This document shows, piece after piece, positions 16,814 to 25,485 of a stretch of DNA of 45,671 bases. The translations under genes were made by a program, and so were the position numbers. The first letter of the stretch is position 1, and every line of letters begins with the position of its first letter. The DNA lies in assembly GCA_964551835.1 (NCBI GenBank), contig CAZKEM010000088.1, positions 1 through 45,671 on the forward strand, written 5' to 3'. Source of the stretch: JAHDCC01 sp964551835 (GTDB lineage: Bacteria > Actinomycetota > Acidimicrobiia > Acidimicrobiales > SZUA-35). Below the pieces are notes generated by a model, which was not told the DNA's origin, did no database searches, and saw only the letters and a program-made list of their open reading frames with translations.

Positions 16814-18703
16814 TTACTGCTCGATGAACTCGATTCGACGGTTAGTCTCTCGGTTCGCTTCAGTGTCATTTTCTACCTTAGGCTCAGCTGAACCTCTACC
16901 TTCGGTCGTCAGGCGCTCAGCATCGATGCCTTTAGCTTCCAGCGACGCCTTGACGGCATCGGCTCGACGTTGGCTAAGCGTCACGTTGCCCGGTTCTGGC
17001 CCGGTGTTATCGGTGTGACCAACAATCAGGACATTCACATCAGGGTTTTCTTCAAGGAAAGTAGCCCATTCACCAACGACAGTTTCGCCATCTGGGGTGA
17101 TTGTGGCCTGAGCGTAGTCAAATACGATATTACCGAGGTCATCCAACGGAGTCTCAGCGTCGGCGTCGTCAGTATCTGCAGCGTCGGCGACGGTCAATTC
17201 ACTCTCGACCGAAGCAACACCCTCAACGGCATCAGCAGCAGCAACCGCAGCAGCAGCATCAGCACCAGAAGCAACTTCACCAGTCAAGGTAACAACGTCA
17301 CCATCGATAGAAGCAGAAACCCCATCAGGCAACTCAGCGTCAACCAAAGCCTGCAAATCAGAAGCACCAGCATCCGGCTCTGTGGCATCTGGAGCGTCGG
17401 CGACGGTCAATTTATTCTCGACCGAAGCAACACCCTCAACGGCATCAGCAGCAGCAACCGCAGCAGCAGCATCAGCATCAGAAGCAACTTCACCAGTCAA
17501 GGTAACAACGTCACCATCGATAGAAGCAGAAACCCCATCAGGCAACTCAGCGTCAACCAAAGCCTGTAAATCAGAAGCACCAGCATCCACCGAAGCGGCC
17601 GTGCCGTCTCCAGCGACTTCGTCATCGCTCGAACACTGCGTAGCGAGTAATGCGAGAACTCCAACTAGTGCAAGTAGGCCGATGGCATAACCGAGCCAAG
17701 CCATTCCACCGTTGTTAGCCGAAGCGGTAGGAACCTTTGTCGACTTGGAGGTAGCGCCAACTCGATCAGCAGCCGCTGTTGTGGCGGCGGCCTTCTTTCC
17801 AGCAGCCGTTGTTGCCTTACCTGAAACCGCTTTAGCTCTGCCCTTCGCTGAGGCAGCCTGGCCTTTGACAGAGCCGGCTTTGCCTTTCGCAGATGCGGCC
17901 TGGTCCTTGGCGGCGGCAGCCTGGCCCTTCACTGCATCGGTGGCCTTACCTTTGGCCTTTCCAGCCTCGCCTTTGACCTTAGCAGCTTTACCTTCGACCT
18001 GGCCCTTAACGTCACCAGCCTTCTTCTTCGCAGCCGATGCCTTATCTTTCATCGACGACGCTTCGTCCTTTGCTTTATCACTCATTGATTCCGTCTTACC
18101 TTTCAGAGGTTGACTCGATTGCGTACTAACTTTTTTCGTGGATTTACTAGCGGCACCGGCAACTGCCGCGGCAGCCCCTGTCACAGCAGCGCCTTTGGCC
18201 GCTGTCGAACCCGAAAGAAACCCGCCTTTTTCAAGGTCCGCGGTTTCGTTTGAGAGAAGTGTGACAACGCCTTCGTCATCGAGGTCCTCGTCAGCCTTTT
18301 TTTGGCCGATTACGCTCGAGACGATCGGAGCCAATAACGGAAGAACCTTGCTGACCATTCCTTCAGAAAGTCCCGTTTTGCTAACCAGGCTTTCCAAGAG
18401 ATTCGAACGATCGGACCCGAAGATCTGGTCGAGCATTACGGCGCCCTCTTCAGACTTTTTGTTGGCGAAGAACCCGCCCAAGTCATCCAATATCGAGCCG
18501 TCGTTGCCGTCGACGACAGCATTCACGGCTTTAACACCGCCGCGGTCTCGCGCTTTGTTGGCCATGCCGCCAACGATTTCCGGTGCAGCAGCATTAACTG
18601 CCAGTTCGGCCTTGTCTTTGTCGATCCCGACAGCCTTGCCCAGCTTCTCGAAATTTCCACCCCGTCCCAGCAGAGAATTTACAGAGTCAGTTATGGAAGG
18701 CAT
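16814..18703 (-). CDS. DUF937 - H1-like tail - membrane helix - two BON repeats - OmpA-like envelope protein
   Basis: 629 aa. Residues 1-135 are DUF937/YidB-like. Residues about 194-328 are a Lys/Ala/Gly-rich repetitive tail (KGKAG, KGQAASAKG) like histone H1. Residues about 332-354 are the only membrane helix. Residues 372-436 and 443-507 are two near-identical BON-like repeats. Residues about 518-629 are an OmpA-type peptidoglycan-binding domain with GHTDNTG and NRRIEF. The helix-BON-OmpA half resembles M. tuberculosis ArfA (Rv0899). The basic side before the helix and acidic side after it suggest N-terminus inside, C-terminus outside. That bridging role is inference. It has its own terminator. 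Confidence 0.9.
   Translation of the reverse strand: MPSITDSVNSLLGRGGNFEKLGKAVGIDKDKAELAVNAAAPEIVGGMANKARDRGGVKAVNAVVDGNDGSILDDLGGFFANKKSEEGAVMLDQIFGSDRSNLLESLVSKTGLSEGMVSKVLPLLAPIVSSVIGQKKADEDLDDEGVVTLLSNETADLEKGGFLSGSTAAKGAAVTGAAAAVAGAASKSTKKVSTQSSQPLKGKTESMSDKAKDEASSMKDKASAAKKKAGDVKGQVEGKAAKVKGEAGKAKGKATDAVKGQAAAAKDQAASAKGKAGSVKGQAASAKGRAKAVSGKATTAAGKKAAATTAAADRVGATSKSTKVPTASANNGGMAWLGYAIGLLALVGVLALLATQCSSDDEVAGDGTAASVDAGASDLQALVDAELPDGVSASIDGDVVTLTGEVASDADAAAAVAAADAVEGVASVENKLTVADAPDATEPDAGASDLQALVDAELPDGVSASIDGDVVTLTGEVASGADAAAAVAAADAVEGVASVESELTVADAADTDDADAETPLDDLGNIVFDYAQATITPDGETVVGEWATFLEENPDVNVLIVGHTDNTGPEPGNVTLSQRRADAVKASLEAKGIDAERLTTEGRGSAEPKVENDTEANRETNRRIEFIEQ
17181..17588 (-). 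repeat. Tandem 195-bp repeat encoding two BON-like modules
   Basis: Copies lie at 17181-17375 and 17394-17588 (period 213 bp). By eye they differ at only four positions, all C in the first copy and T in the second (plus strand). Two of the changes turn ENKL into ESEL and another turns SDAD into SGAD. This is a recent in-frame duplication. Confidence 0.95.
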
Positions 18704-18931
18704 ACAGACTTCCCCAGCCTTTCAAGAGAAACACACTCCGAGTCTTTCTCGGACGAGTTACGTAAGTGCTTTACCGAATTCGTCGCCATGCGGTGCACCA
18801 AGCAGCGACACCAAAACTTCGTCCTAAAGGATAACGAAGCCGCTATTCAATCTTCGAAATTTTGGTGATAGCAAAGATCATTTAGCGTGTTTGTCTTCGA
18901 AAAGTTACGAACAATAGATACTAATCCTTCT

Positions 18932-19327
18932 CTAACGGTCCACTCCGCGCAATCTGTCGAGTTTTCGGCGTTCCTTCTTGGTTGGGCGGCCCTCCCCGGG
19001 AAGCCTCGCTCCGCCAGGAGGTGGGAGTTGTCTCACGGCACGACTATAGGGCTCTGATCTATCGATATAACACTTCGCCGCGATCGAGGCTGACACCCTC
19101 TTATCGATGAGTTCGGCAACCTCGTAACAAATAGTGCGATCTCGTTTGCGAGCGGTTATCAAGTCACCTACCTTAATCCGCGAAGCTGGCTTCGCGGCAT
19201 CGTCGTTGATCGAAATGCGCCCGTCGATGCACGCCTTCTTCGCTGCGCTTCGGGTCTTATACAATCGGACAGCCCACAGCCATTTATCGACCCGCTGTAC
19301 CCCCGGAACACCGTCGCTCTTCGACAT
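18932..19327 (-). CDS. S4-domain RNA-binding protein (Hsp15/HslR-like)
   Basis: 131 aa. The S4 domain spans about residues 10-75, with RVDKWLWAVRLYKTR, AKKACIDGRI and the KVGD turn. A basic C-terminal tail follows (PTKKERRKLDRLRG). E. coli Hsp15 binds 50S subunits carrying stranded nascent chains; that role is plausible here but not proven. ATG 19327 lies two bases after the rsmI stop, so the two are coupled. Confidence 0.9.
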   Translation of the reverse strand: MSKSDGVPGVQRVDKWLWAVRLYKTRSAAKKACIDGRISINDDAAKPASRIKVGDLITARKRDRTICYEVAELIDKRVSASIAAKCYIDRSEPYSRAVRQLPPPGGARLPGEGRPTKKERRKLDRLRGVDR

Positions 19328-19329
19328 GG

Positions 19330-20166
19330 CTAGAAATCTATGGTCAGTGCGAGGTCATAGATTCGACGTTTCGCACAACCCGAAGAAGTCATAACCTCAG
19401 CAACGGCATCTCGACGGCTCATAGCCTGGGAGACGCACCGCTCAAGTCGACGTAGCAATTCCGCATCATCGAAAACCGGCGGGGCAACACCAGCGAGAAC
19501 CAGAACAAACTCCCCTCGCGGGTTAGTCTCGGCGAACCATGCCCGCAGTTCAGCCAGCGAACAATGAACCACCTCTTCGTAGAGCTTGGTCAGCTCGCGA
19601 CCAACACAAACCAAGTTTTGCTCGCCTCGAACCGCTATTAGGTCAGCCACAGTTTTTTCGACCCGATGTGGCGCCTCATACAAGACCACAGTGCGTGGTT
19701 CGTCAGCTAGTCCCTGTAACCGCCGGTTGCGTTCAGCCCCTTTTCTCGGCAGGAAACCTTCGAACAAAAAGCGATCGGCTGGAAAGCCGCTGACTGCAAG
19801 CGTCGCTGTGACCGCTGTTGGGCCAGGTACGACTCCAATTGGGAGCCCAGCGTCGGCAACCGCTGCCACTAGTCGATTCCCTGGGTCCGATATCGTCGGC
19901 ATCCCGGCATCGCTGACCAGAACAACTTGACTTCCCGAAGCAACAGAGTTAGTGATCCGTTCGATCTGATCAACCTCGGTATGTTCGTTAACAACAACCA
20001 TCTTCTTCTTACCAACGGCGAGGTGCGACAGTAACTGGCCGGTCCGACGAGAATCTTCGCACGCTAGAAGGTCAGCGTTTTGTAGCGCTTGAAGGCCTCT
20101 ACTACTCATATCGGCCAAGTTGCCGAGCGGAGTACCTACCACCAATAATCGACCAGAGTCATTCAC
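19330..20166 (-). CDS. rsmI: 16S rRNA (cytidine1402-2'-O)-methyltransferase
   Basis: 278 aa RsmI, a tetrapyrrole-methylase-fold enzyme that 2'-O-methylates C1402 of 16S rRNA. Motifs: VVGTPLGNLADMS, ACEDSRRTG, VSDAGMPTISDPG, VPGPTAVTATLAVSG, and VLYEAPHR. The start is GTG 20166, overlapping the preceding DUF192 gene by 8 bases. It corresponds to Rv1003 in M. tuberculosis. Confidence 0.96.
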   Translation of the reverse strand: MNDSGRLLVVGTPLGNLADMSSRGLQALQNADLLACEDSRRTGQLLSHLAVGKKKMVVVNEHTEVDQIERITNSVASGSQVVLVSDAGMPTISDPGNRLVAAVADAGLPIGVVPGPTAVTATLAVSGFPADRFLFEGFLPRKGAERNRRLQGLADEPRTVVLYEAPHRVEKTVADLIAVRGEQNLVCVGRELTKLYEEVVHCSLAELRAWFAETNPRGEFVLVLAGVAPPVFDDAELLRRLERCVSQAMSRRDAVAEVMTSSGCAKRRIYDLALTIDF

Positions 20167-20530
20167 AAGGTCGGATATCCATCACATCGCCGATTTTGAG
20201 ATCCCACGCACCAAAGGCTCCGCGCTTAGCCCGCAAAACTGAACGGGCCGAGACAGCTGGCAACGCTACTCGGTTTCGCTTAAGCCTGAGGGTTCGCACA
20301 ACAATATTCTCCGAATCCAGAAAGGCAATGTCTAACGGGTTGCCGCTAGATGCGCTCTGAGCCCAGAAAGCCGGTCGAACCAGCACAGGGCCATCGACGT
20401 CTTCGTGTTGGGGTACCCAAGCTCCGGCTGCCGCAGAGCGCCAACCCGAAACGACCATAATCGATGCGAGAACTTCGTCTTCCCTAACCAGCCAAGCCGT
20501 GGATTTTCGATCGGGCATGAGGAACCTCAT
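20159..20530 (-). CDS. DUF192-family protein
   Basis: 123 aa. The second half fits DUF192: DIAFLDSENIVVRT, a conserved ARSVLRAKRGA-like helix, and KIGDVMDI at the end. The N-terminal half (about 1-60) is divergent. No signal peptide is present, unlike many DUF192 proteins. The start is ATG 20530; a second in-frame ATG is at codon 5. It sits between ychF (9 bp gap) and rsmI (8 bp overlap). The function of the family is unknown. Confidence 0.8.
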   Translation of the reverse strand: MRFLMPDRKSTAWLVREDEVLASIMVVSGWRSAAAGAWVPQHEDVDGPVLVRPAFWAQSASSGNPLDIAFLDSENIVVRTLRLKRNRVALPAVSARSVLRAKRGAFGAWDLKIGDVMDIRPCE

Positions 20531-20539
20531 CGCGATTCG

Positions 20540-21616
20540 TCAGACGTTGAAACGCACGTCTAGCACGTCCCCATCTTCGACTACGTAGTCTTTTCCTTCT
20601 TGACGAACTTTACCAACGTCTCGAGCCGCTGACCAGGACCCGCATTCGAGTAAGTCGTCCCAACGGATCGTGTCGGCGCAGATAAAACCGCGTTCCAAAT
20701 CAGTGTGGATAATGCCCGCACATTCGGGGGCGGTCGAACCGACACGGTATGTCCAGGCCCGTGACTCTTGTTCACCGGTGGTGAGGTACGTTCTCAGGCC
20801 AAGAGTGTGGTAGGCGGTTTGGATAAATCGAGGCATTGCGCCTTCACCCAAGCCAAGCCCTTCCAACAGTTCGGCACGGTCGTCGCCTTCGAGTTGAGCA
20901 GCTTCAGCCTCAAGCTGAATACAGGCACCGAACACCGGGGCAATATCACCAAGCTCCTTTTGGACCGGAGCGACGATATCGTCAACCTCTTCCAACTGGT
21001 CTTCCCCAATGTTAACAATAGCTAAAACCGGCTTGTTAGTGAGAAGAAAGTATGGCTTCAAGGTGTCAGCGGCCTCAGCCGAGATATCGCTTCTATAAAG
21101 AGGGGTTCCGGCTTCGAGGGACACCAAGGCTTCTTCCAGCGCTTCGACTTCGGCCCGCAGACTCGGGTCACCCTTCGCCGCTTTGCGTTTCTTATCGACC
21201 TGTTTCTCGACGGTGTCAAGGTCGGCGTAGGTCAACTCGAGCTCGACAATTGCTAGATGCTCAAGCGGGTCCTGAGGGCCGGGTACATCGTTGTCGGTAA
21301 AGGCTCGGAGTACATAAACGATGGCATCCACTTCGCGGATTCCGCCCAGGAATTTGTTACCAAGACCTTCACCCTTGCTTGCGCCTTCAACCAGGCCACC
21401 GATATCGGTGAACTGCACACTGGCGTTCACAACCTTCTTCGATGAGCTCATCTCAGCCAACGCATCGAGTCGTTTGTCGAACACCTTGGCCACACCAATG
21501 TTTGGGTCGGTGGTGGCGAACGCATACGGGGCAGCGAAAGCGCTGCCACCTGTCAATGCGTTATAGAGCGATGACTTACCAGCGTTGGGTAACCCAACGA
21601 ATCCAAATTTCTCCAT
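20540..21616 (-). CDS. ychF: Redox-regulated ATPase YchF (OLA1 family)
   Basis: 358 aa. The P-loop is GLPNAGKSS (residues 8-16). TDIGGLVEGASKGEGLGNKF is the switch II segment. The G4 motif is the YchF-type NxxE (NIGED), which explains the ATP preference of this family. A coiled coil (about 130-175) and a C-terminal TGS domain follow. It binds ribosomes and affects stress responses in other bacteria. No Shine-Dalgarno precedes ATG 21616, so a leaderless message is possible. It heads the ychF-DUF192-rsmI-S4 set. Confidence 0.96.
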   Translation of the reverse strand: MEKFGFVGLPNAGKSSLYNALTGGSAFAAPYAFATTDPNIGVAKVFDKRLDALAEMSSSKKVVNASVQFTDIGGLVEGASKGEGLGNKFLGGIREVDAIVYVLRAFTDNDVPGPQDPLEHLAIVELELTYADLDTVEKQVDKKRKAAKGDPSLRAEVEALEEALVSLEAGTPLYRSDISAEAADTLKPYFLLTNKPVLAIVNIGEDQLEEVDDIVAPVQKELGDIAPVFGACIQLEAEAAQLEGDDRAELLEGLGLGEGAMPRFIQTAYHTLGLRTYLTTGEQESRAWTYRVGSTAPECAGIIHTDLERGFICADTIRWDDLLECGSWSAARDVGKVRQEGKDYVVEDGDVLDVRFNV

Positions 21617-21723
21617 ACATCGTTTAGACTAGTAGCGTTCTGGGCAGCTTCGGCGAAGTCGGCCTGCAAAGACCGTATTACGAAGTCTCCGTTCTAAAGC
21701 CGGAACCGATATGCTGGGTCGCT

Positions 21724-21810
21724 ATGTCTAAGCGCAGAAATAAGAAACGGCTCAAAGCTCGCCGGAAGAAAGCTAACCACGGCCGCAAGCCAAACGCTGG
21801 CCGAAACTAA
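21724..21810 (+). CDS. Large ribosomal protein bL37
   Basis: 28 codons: MSKRRNKKRLKARRKK then ANHGRKPNAGRN. It matches mycobacterial bL37, a tiny 50S protein whose C-terminus reads ANHGKRPNA. The gene diverges from ychF. No clear Shine-Dalgarno is seen, but TATGCT lies eight bases before the ATG, so the message may be leaderless (weak evidence). Genes this size usually go unannotated. Confidence 0.92.
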   Translation: MSKRRNKKRLKARRKKANHGRKPNAGRN

Positions 21811-21882
21811 CCACTGCCAGCTACAAATGTTGGTCGTTGGCGGTGAAGCGTTTGCTGAAGATGAACGCTGGTCGTCGCGGTA

Positions 21883-23211
21883 CTAGGTCGGAGTCTTCGC
21901 CCTCGCCATCGACTCTTGGTCATCGATACGCTTGTTTTCGACCTGCTGGTAGTGTCGCAGGGCCCACCAGCCAACAACGATCAAAAACGTCTCAGAGAGA
22001 TACGTGCCTACTAGAGCGCCTCGCCAGTCATACCGGCTAATCAACGGCAAATAGAGCGCCATGCTTACTGCGGCAGACACCGCAAAGATGTAGGCCCGCT
22101 CTTTCGCTCGCCCTAAACCAATCATGCCATTTAGCGGTGTTCCGCTCAACGCCATCACTGGAATCAACCCGAGGAGCCAAGGCAAAATCTCTCCTGCATC
22201 CTTAGTTTCGCCGCGGAACAACAGAAATTCAAGAACGGGCAACGCCAAGAACATGATCCCAGCCAAGACCGCTCCGGCTCCGAACATCAGCCAGGTAAAA
22301 CGGTTCGCTTTTTTCATATGGAAGTCTCGCTGGCCTTCACCTTTAGGCAAAAAACGCTGGAAGGCAGCCGATTCCAAAGCCATCAACGGAGCGTTCGCTA
22401 CCTGCATCCCTCTGTAGGCGATGCCGTAGGAGGCCCCCGCCGCCTCATACCCGAACGACGATAGGAGGTATTTGTCACCATCGGTCTGAACCTTGCCGGC
22501 CGCCATTGGAGATGAGAAGGTCAGCCCACCGGTAATGACCATTTTGGTCGGCTTGACAAAGGTGTAACTCAGTCCATGATGCGGCAGGTAGACCTTCAAT
22601 ATCCAAACCGCATAGGCAATGAAGCCGGCAAGGAACCCAAACGCAAGGTTCCGAACGTTCAGACCTCCGAAGAGAAACAGCGACGTTGTGACAGTAAAGC
22701 GAATTCCAATAACCCCCATCCGAAGCCGAGCAGACTCCGGGAAGCCCAAAATCCCTTGAACCGACGAGGTAATGACCACTACGATGGCGATTACGACCAG
22801 TTCGGCAACGGCCAACGCCAAAATCTCGACAATGCCAAGCTTTTCAAGCCGAAGCCCGGACGCGACAAGTGTCAAACCCACCGCCGCGCCTGAAAGGACT
22901 AGCGCCCAAGAAACATACGAATTGATGGTGGTTTGCGCATCGCTACGCTCACCAAGAATGCGTTGCAATGCGGCCATGCCAACACCCGAATGAACGAAAG
23001 CACCGAGAACTCCGATAACGCCGAAAATTGCGAAGTAGTTACCGAGAACTTCTTTTTCGAATGTTAACTGCAAGAACTGAGCTGACGCGTATGCGTTTAC
23101 CATCAACAAAATATCCTTGGCGGCCGACCATACAGTGTCGGTTGCTAGGCCGTCAAAAGCCGTCCAGACCTTTCCGATCAGATTTTTGGGGGAAATCATT
23201 GTTGTTCGCAC
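21883..23211 (-). CDS. Polysaccharide/lipid flippase-like membrane protein (MOP superfamily)
   Basis: 442 aa integral membrane protein with about 12 hydrophobic stretches spread along the chain. Layout and length fit Wzx-type polysaccharide exporters of the MOP/MVF superfamily, which flip lipid-linked sugars. No glycosyltransferase or polymerase gene is near, so its cargo is unknown. GTG 23211 is given as the start; ATG 23199 is also possible, with GGAG 11 bases before it. It ends facing bL37 and diverges from the EAL island. Confidence 0.78.
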   Translation of the reverse strand: MRTTMISPKNLIGKVWTAFDGLATDTVWSAAKDILLMVNAYASAQFLQLTFEKEVLGNYFAIFGVIGVLGAFVHSGVGMAALQRILGERSDAQTTINSYVSWALVLSGAAVGLTLVASGLRLEKLGIVEILALAVAELVVIAIVVVITSSVQGILGFPESARLRMGVIGIRFTVTTSLFLFGGLNVRNLAFGFLAGFIAYAVWILKVYLPHHGLSYTFVKPTKMVITGGLTFSSPMAAGKVQTDGDKYLLSSFGYEAAGASYGIAYRGMQVANAPLMALESAAFQRFLPKGEGQRDFHMKKANRFTWLMFGAGAVLAGIMFLALPVLEFLLFRGETKDAGEILPWLLGLIPVMALSGTPLNGMIGLGRAKERAYIFAVSAAVSMALYLPLISRYDWRGALVGTYLSETFLIVVGWWALRHYQQVENKRIDDQESMARAKTPT

Positions 23212-23352
23212 TCCGTCGATGTTCTTGCGATGATACGCCTAAGAAGTTTGGGCGAACTCCCAACGATGCCTCGACTCAAGTAACGAGCCGTCTTGCATCC
23301 TACAGCCCCATTATTCAATGACTACGCTCCAACGATGTCAAGTGAGTCATAC

Positions 23353-23757
23353 ATGAAACTTCACCTATTCGACCAAAGCTCAAATAAGGCTGACTTCGAT
23401 GGACCAACCGCTCTGGTAGTCAACCGATGCAGCACCCAAATCACCCGAAAGGCGTTGGCAGTTGCCGACCCGATCCCACAAATACGCGGCGTTATCGGTT
23501 GGGTCGAAATAACTAGCCCAAACCTCGTCGACCTAATCGATGACTTAGTACGAGGTCCAGGGGGAACAAAACTCACCGACCTTAGGGTCAGATTCACGGC
23601 GGAAGAAAGTCAGAGCATGCCTATCCAGCGTGGACTGGCCATCATTGGAGAGGCCGGACTGGGGATCCGGTTCGAGGCCGAAATGACAGATGCTAGTACA
23701 GCCGCCTATCTTGGCTCGCTCGAAGCTCAGCCCTTGGGAAGCCTTCCAGTCAGCTAG
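23353..23757 (+). CDS. Unknown protein, resembles the N-terminal domain of the nearby EAL protein
   Basis: 134 aa from ATG 23353 (AAGTGAG upstream); an in-frame ATG at 23293 is less likely. No known motif is recognised. Residues 18-21 (PTAL), 50-53 (WVEI) and 74-81 (LTDLRVRF) match PTLF, WVEV and LGKVRIAF of the EAL protein 0.7 kb downstream (24457-25485). WVE falls at residues 50-52 in both. I infer a stand-alone copy of that sensory or regulatory domain. No membrane segment is present, so it is probably cytoplasmic. Confidence 0.72.
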   Translation: MKLHLFDQSSNKADFDGPTALVVNRCSTQITRKALAVADPIPQIRGVIGWVEITSPNLVDLIDDLVRGPGGTKLTDLRVRFTAEESQSMPIQRGLAIIGEAGLGIRFEAEMTDASTAAYLGSLEAQPLGSLPVS

Positions 23758-24418
23758 CGTCGAATTTGTCGATTTCACGACGAATCCCCAATACCTAACC
23801 TGCCCTACTAGTATCCGGTTCGTGCTTGACCACGTGTTTCTTGATGCGATCGGGGCCTTAAGAGTCGCCCTAGAGTCGGCGATGCTTGAACGTCAGGCGC
23901 TAGAAGAACGATTCCAGACCGACGTTCTGCTGGGCGATATCACGTGGGAATCTTCTTACGGCCTGCCGGGCGAAGGACTACCTCCTCGGGTACAAGTCGA
24001 ACTTAGACTCGAATGGCCAACATGGGCCCAAACGGCGTACCGGCGCTGGTACCTCGAGAAAGACTACGACGAAGACCCTCAAATTGGCCTCGAGATTGTC
24101 TTGCGGGTTCAGCGGCTTATGAGTCCAGCCAACCCAACCGTGATCATGAATGCGATTGGGGGTAAGAGGCTCTTGGTTGGGGGCGAGGCTGTAGTTTCGT
24201 TAGGCCCCATTGTCGAGACGGTCTACGACCCAGAGTTAGCGGTTGTTTCCCATGCGGCTGAAGTATCATTCTCGGGTTCTTACGACCTTGGGGAGAAGGA
24301 GCTCGAAAACGGTGATGCCTTGGACGAAGATTTTGCCACAATTGGTGGTTGGATAACTTCTGCGCTCGTTCGCCTGGGCGATTTGCCTCTGGCCTACCTT
24401 GAGCCTGAAACCGAATGA
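23690..24418 (+). CDS. Unknown protein in the EAL island
   Basis: Up to 242 aa. The frame opens at ATG 23690, inside the previous gene (68-bp overlap), and the true start may lie later (GTG 23822 is one candidate). No Shine-Dalgarno decides it. The protein is acidic, with a helical first third and many beta-like alternations (VELRLEWP, VVSLGPIVETVY, AEVSFSGSYDL). There is no signal peptide or membrane helix. I do not recognise the family. Its place between a domain-like small protein and an EAL protein suggests a shared process. Confidence 0.68.
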   Translation: MLVQPPILARSKLSPWEAFQSASVEFVDFTTNPQYLTCPTSIRFVLDHVFLDAIGALRVALESAMLERQALEERFQTDVLLGDITWESSYGLPGEGLPPRVQVELRLEWPTWAQTAYRRWYLEKDYDEDPQIGLEIVLRVQRLMSPANPTVIMNAIGGKRLLVGGEAVVSLGPIVETVYDPELAVVSHAAEVSFSGSYDLGEKELENGDALDEDFATIGGWITSALVRLGDLPLAYLEPETE

Positions 24419-24456
24419 GCCCCTACTCGACACGAAATCTTGGATAGCCTGGGACC

Positions 24457-25485
24457 GTGGAATTGACCGATCAGAGATCCGGCCTACCGACAGCGAAACC
24501 AACTCTTTTTCTGCTTGGTTCTGAGTCCAAGCCTGTCCTAACCGAAATTAGCGACCTCATCTCTCAGCATGCAAAGGCAGTCGATATCAGATCTGAGGTT
24601 TTGTGGGTTGAGGTCCCGGATGGGCTTGCGATGCTACGAAAACTAATCGAACATGGCCCGCAAGAACTCGGCAAGGTGCGCATTGCGTTCGCTCCAGCGG
24701 CAACTGGCCTCGAGGACCTTGCTTCCAAGGCCCTCCTAGCTCCGAGCTTGGAGGCCGTCGCGGAACAGTTAGACCGAGCCGATCTTGCTAGCGAACCGTT
24801 GGACTATGAAATCCGGTTCCAACCAGTCGTCCGTCTGACCGACCAGTCCATCGTCGGCTTCGAGGGACTACTTCGAGCGAAGCTCGGTTCCGAAACTATC
24901 ACAGCGAACGAACTAATTGCTCGGGCAACCAAAGGCGGGTGGCTGGATGAGCTCGACCAGATGGCCCGCCAGTTAGCAATTCGAGGCATCGGCCCATGGC
25001 TAGGCGCAGGCTTGCTGTTCTTGAACATCATGGCCCCCGACGGCACTTTTGATTTAGCGGCAGCGCGCCGCACGATCCGGCATGCTGAAGATATCGGTCT
25101 CGAGCCCGACCAGTTGGTATTCGAGGCAGCCGAGCGGAATCGGTATGTCAATATCGACCTGGCTGCAGCGCAGCTCTCCAAGCTCCGGAATTCCGGAGTA
25201 CGAATAGCAATCGACGATGTGGGTGATGGCTACTCAAGCCTTCGAGTAGCGACTAGTTTCAAGCCTGATGTCTACAAGTTGGCGGGTCAACTTGTGACCT
25301 CGCTTCCTAGCACCGAAACGATCGCTATCGTTCGAGCCGTTGTCGACCTAGCCCATCAAACCGGGGCATGGGTGGTTGCCGAACACGTCGAGACCGAGGA
25401 ACAGGCCGACATTCTACGGTCGCTCGATGTTGACTGGGGTCAAGGTAATCTGTTCGGTTCCCCAAAGGTTATGCCGATCAATTAG
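24457..25485 (+). CDS. EAL-domain protein (c-di-GMP phosphodiesterase-like), divergent
   Basis: 342 aa. Residues 1-110 are a unique N-terminal domain; 115-340 are an EAL domain. The signature EALLR is EGLLR (136-140). The catalytic set otherwise looks kept: N190, E223, D253-D254 in IDDVGDGYSS, K274, AEHVE (308-312) and Q329 in GQG. The KID motif is KLA (274-276), so its Asp is lost. It may be a weak c-di-GMP hydrolase or a c-di-GMP receptor. The start is taken as GTG 24457. No GGDEF gene is in the window. It overlaps the kinase gene tail-to-tail by 8 bp. Confidence 0.88.
   Translation: MELTDQRSGLPTAKPTLFLLGSESKPVLTEISDLISQHAKAVDIRSEVLWVEVPDGLAMLRKLIEHGPQELGKVRIAFAPAATGLEDLASKALLAPSLEAVAEQLDRADLASEPLDYEIRFQPVVRLTDQSIVGFEGLLRAKLGSETITANELIARATKGGWLDELDQMARQLAIRGIGPWLGAGLLFLNIMAPDGTFDLAAARRTIRHAEDIGLEPDQLVFEAAERNRYVNIDLAAAQLSKLRNSGVRIAIDDVGDGYSSLRVATSFKPDVYKLAGQLVTSLPSTETIAIVRAVVDLAHQTGAWVVAEHVETEEQADILRSLDVDWGQGNLFGSPKVMPIN

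Noticed and set aside
16970..17569. A 199-aa plus-strand frame rich in Ser/Asn/Arg repeats
   Set aside because: It is the antisense shadow of the duplicated BON modules.
17712..18113. A 133-aa Ala/Pro/Leu-rich plus-strand frame
   Set aside because: It is the antisense of the Lys/Ala-rich tail; the repeats explain its length.
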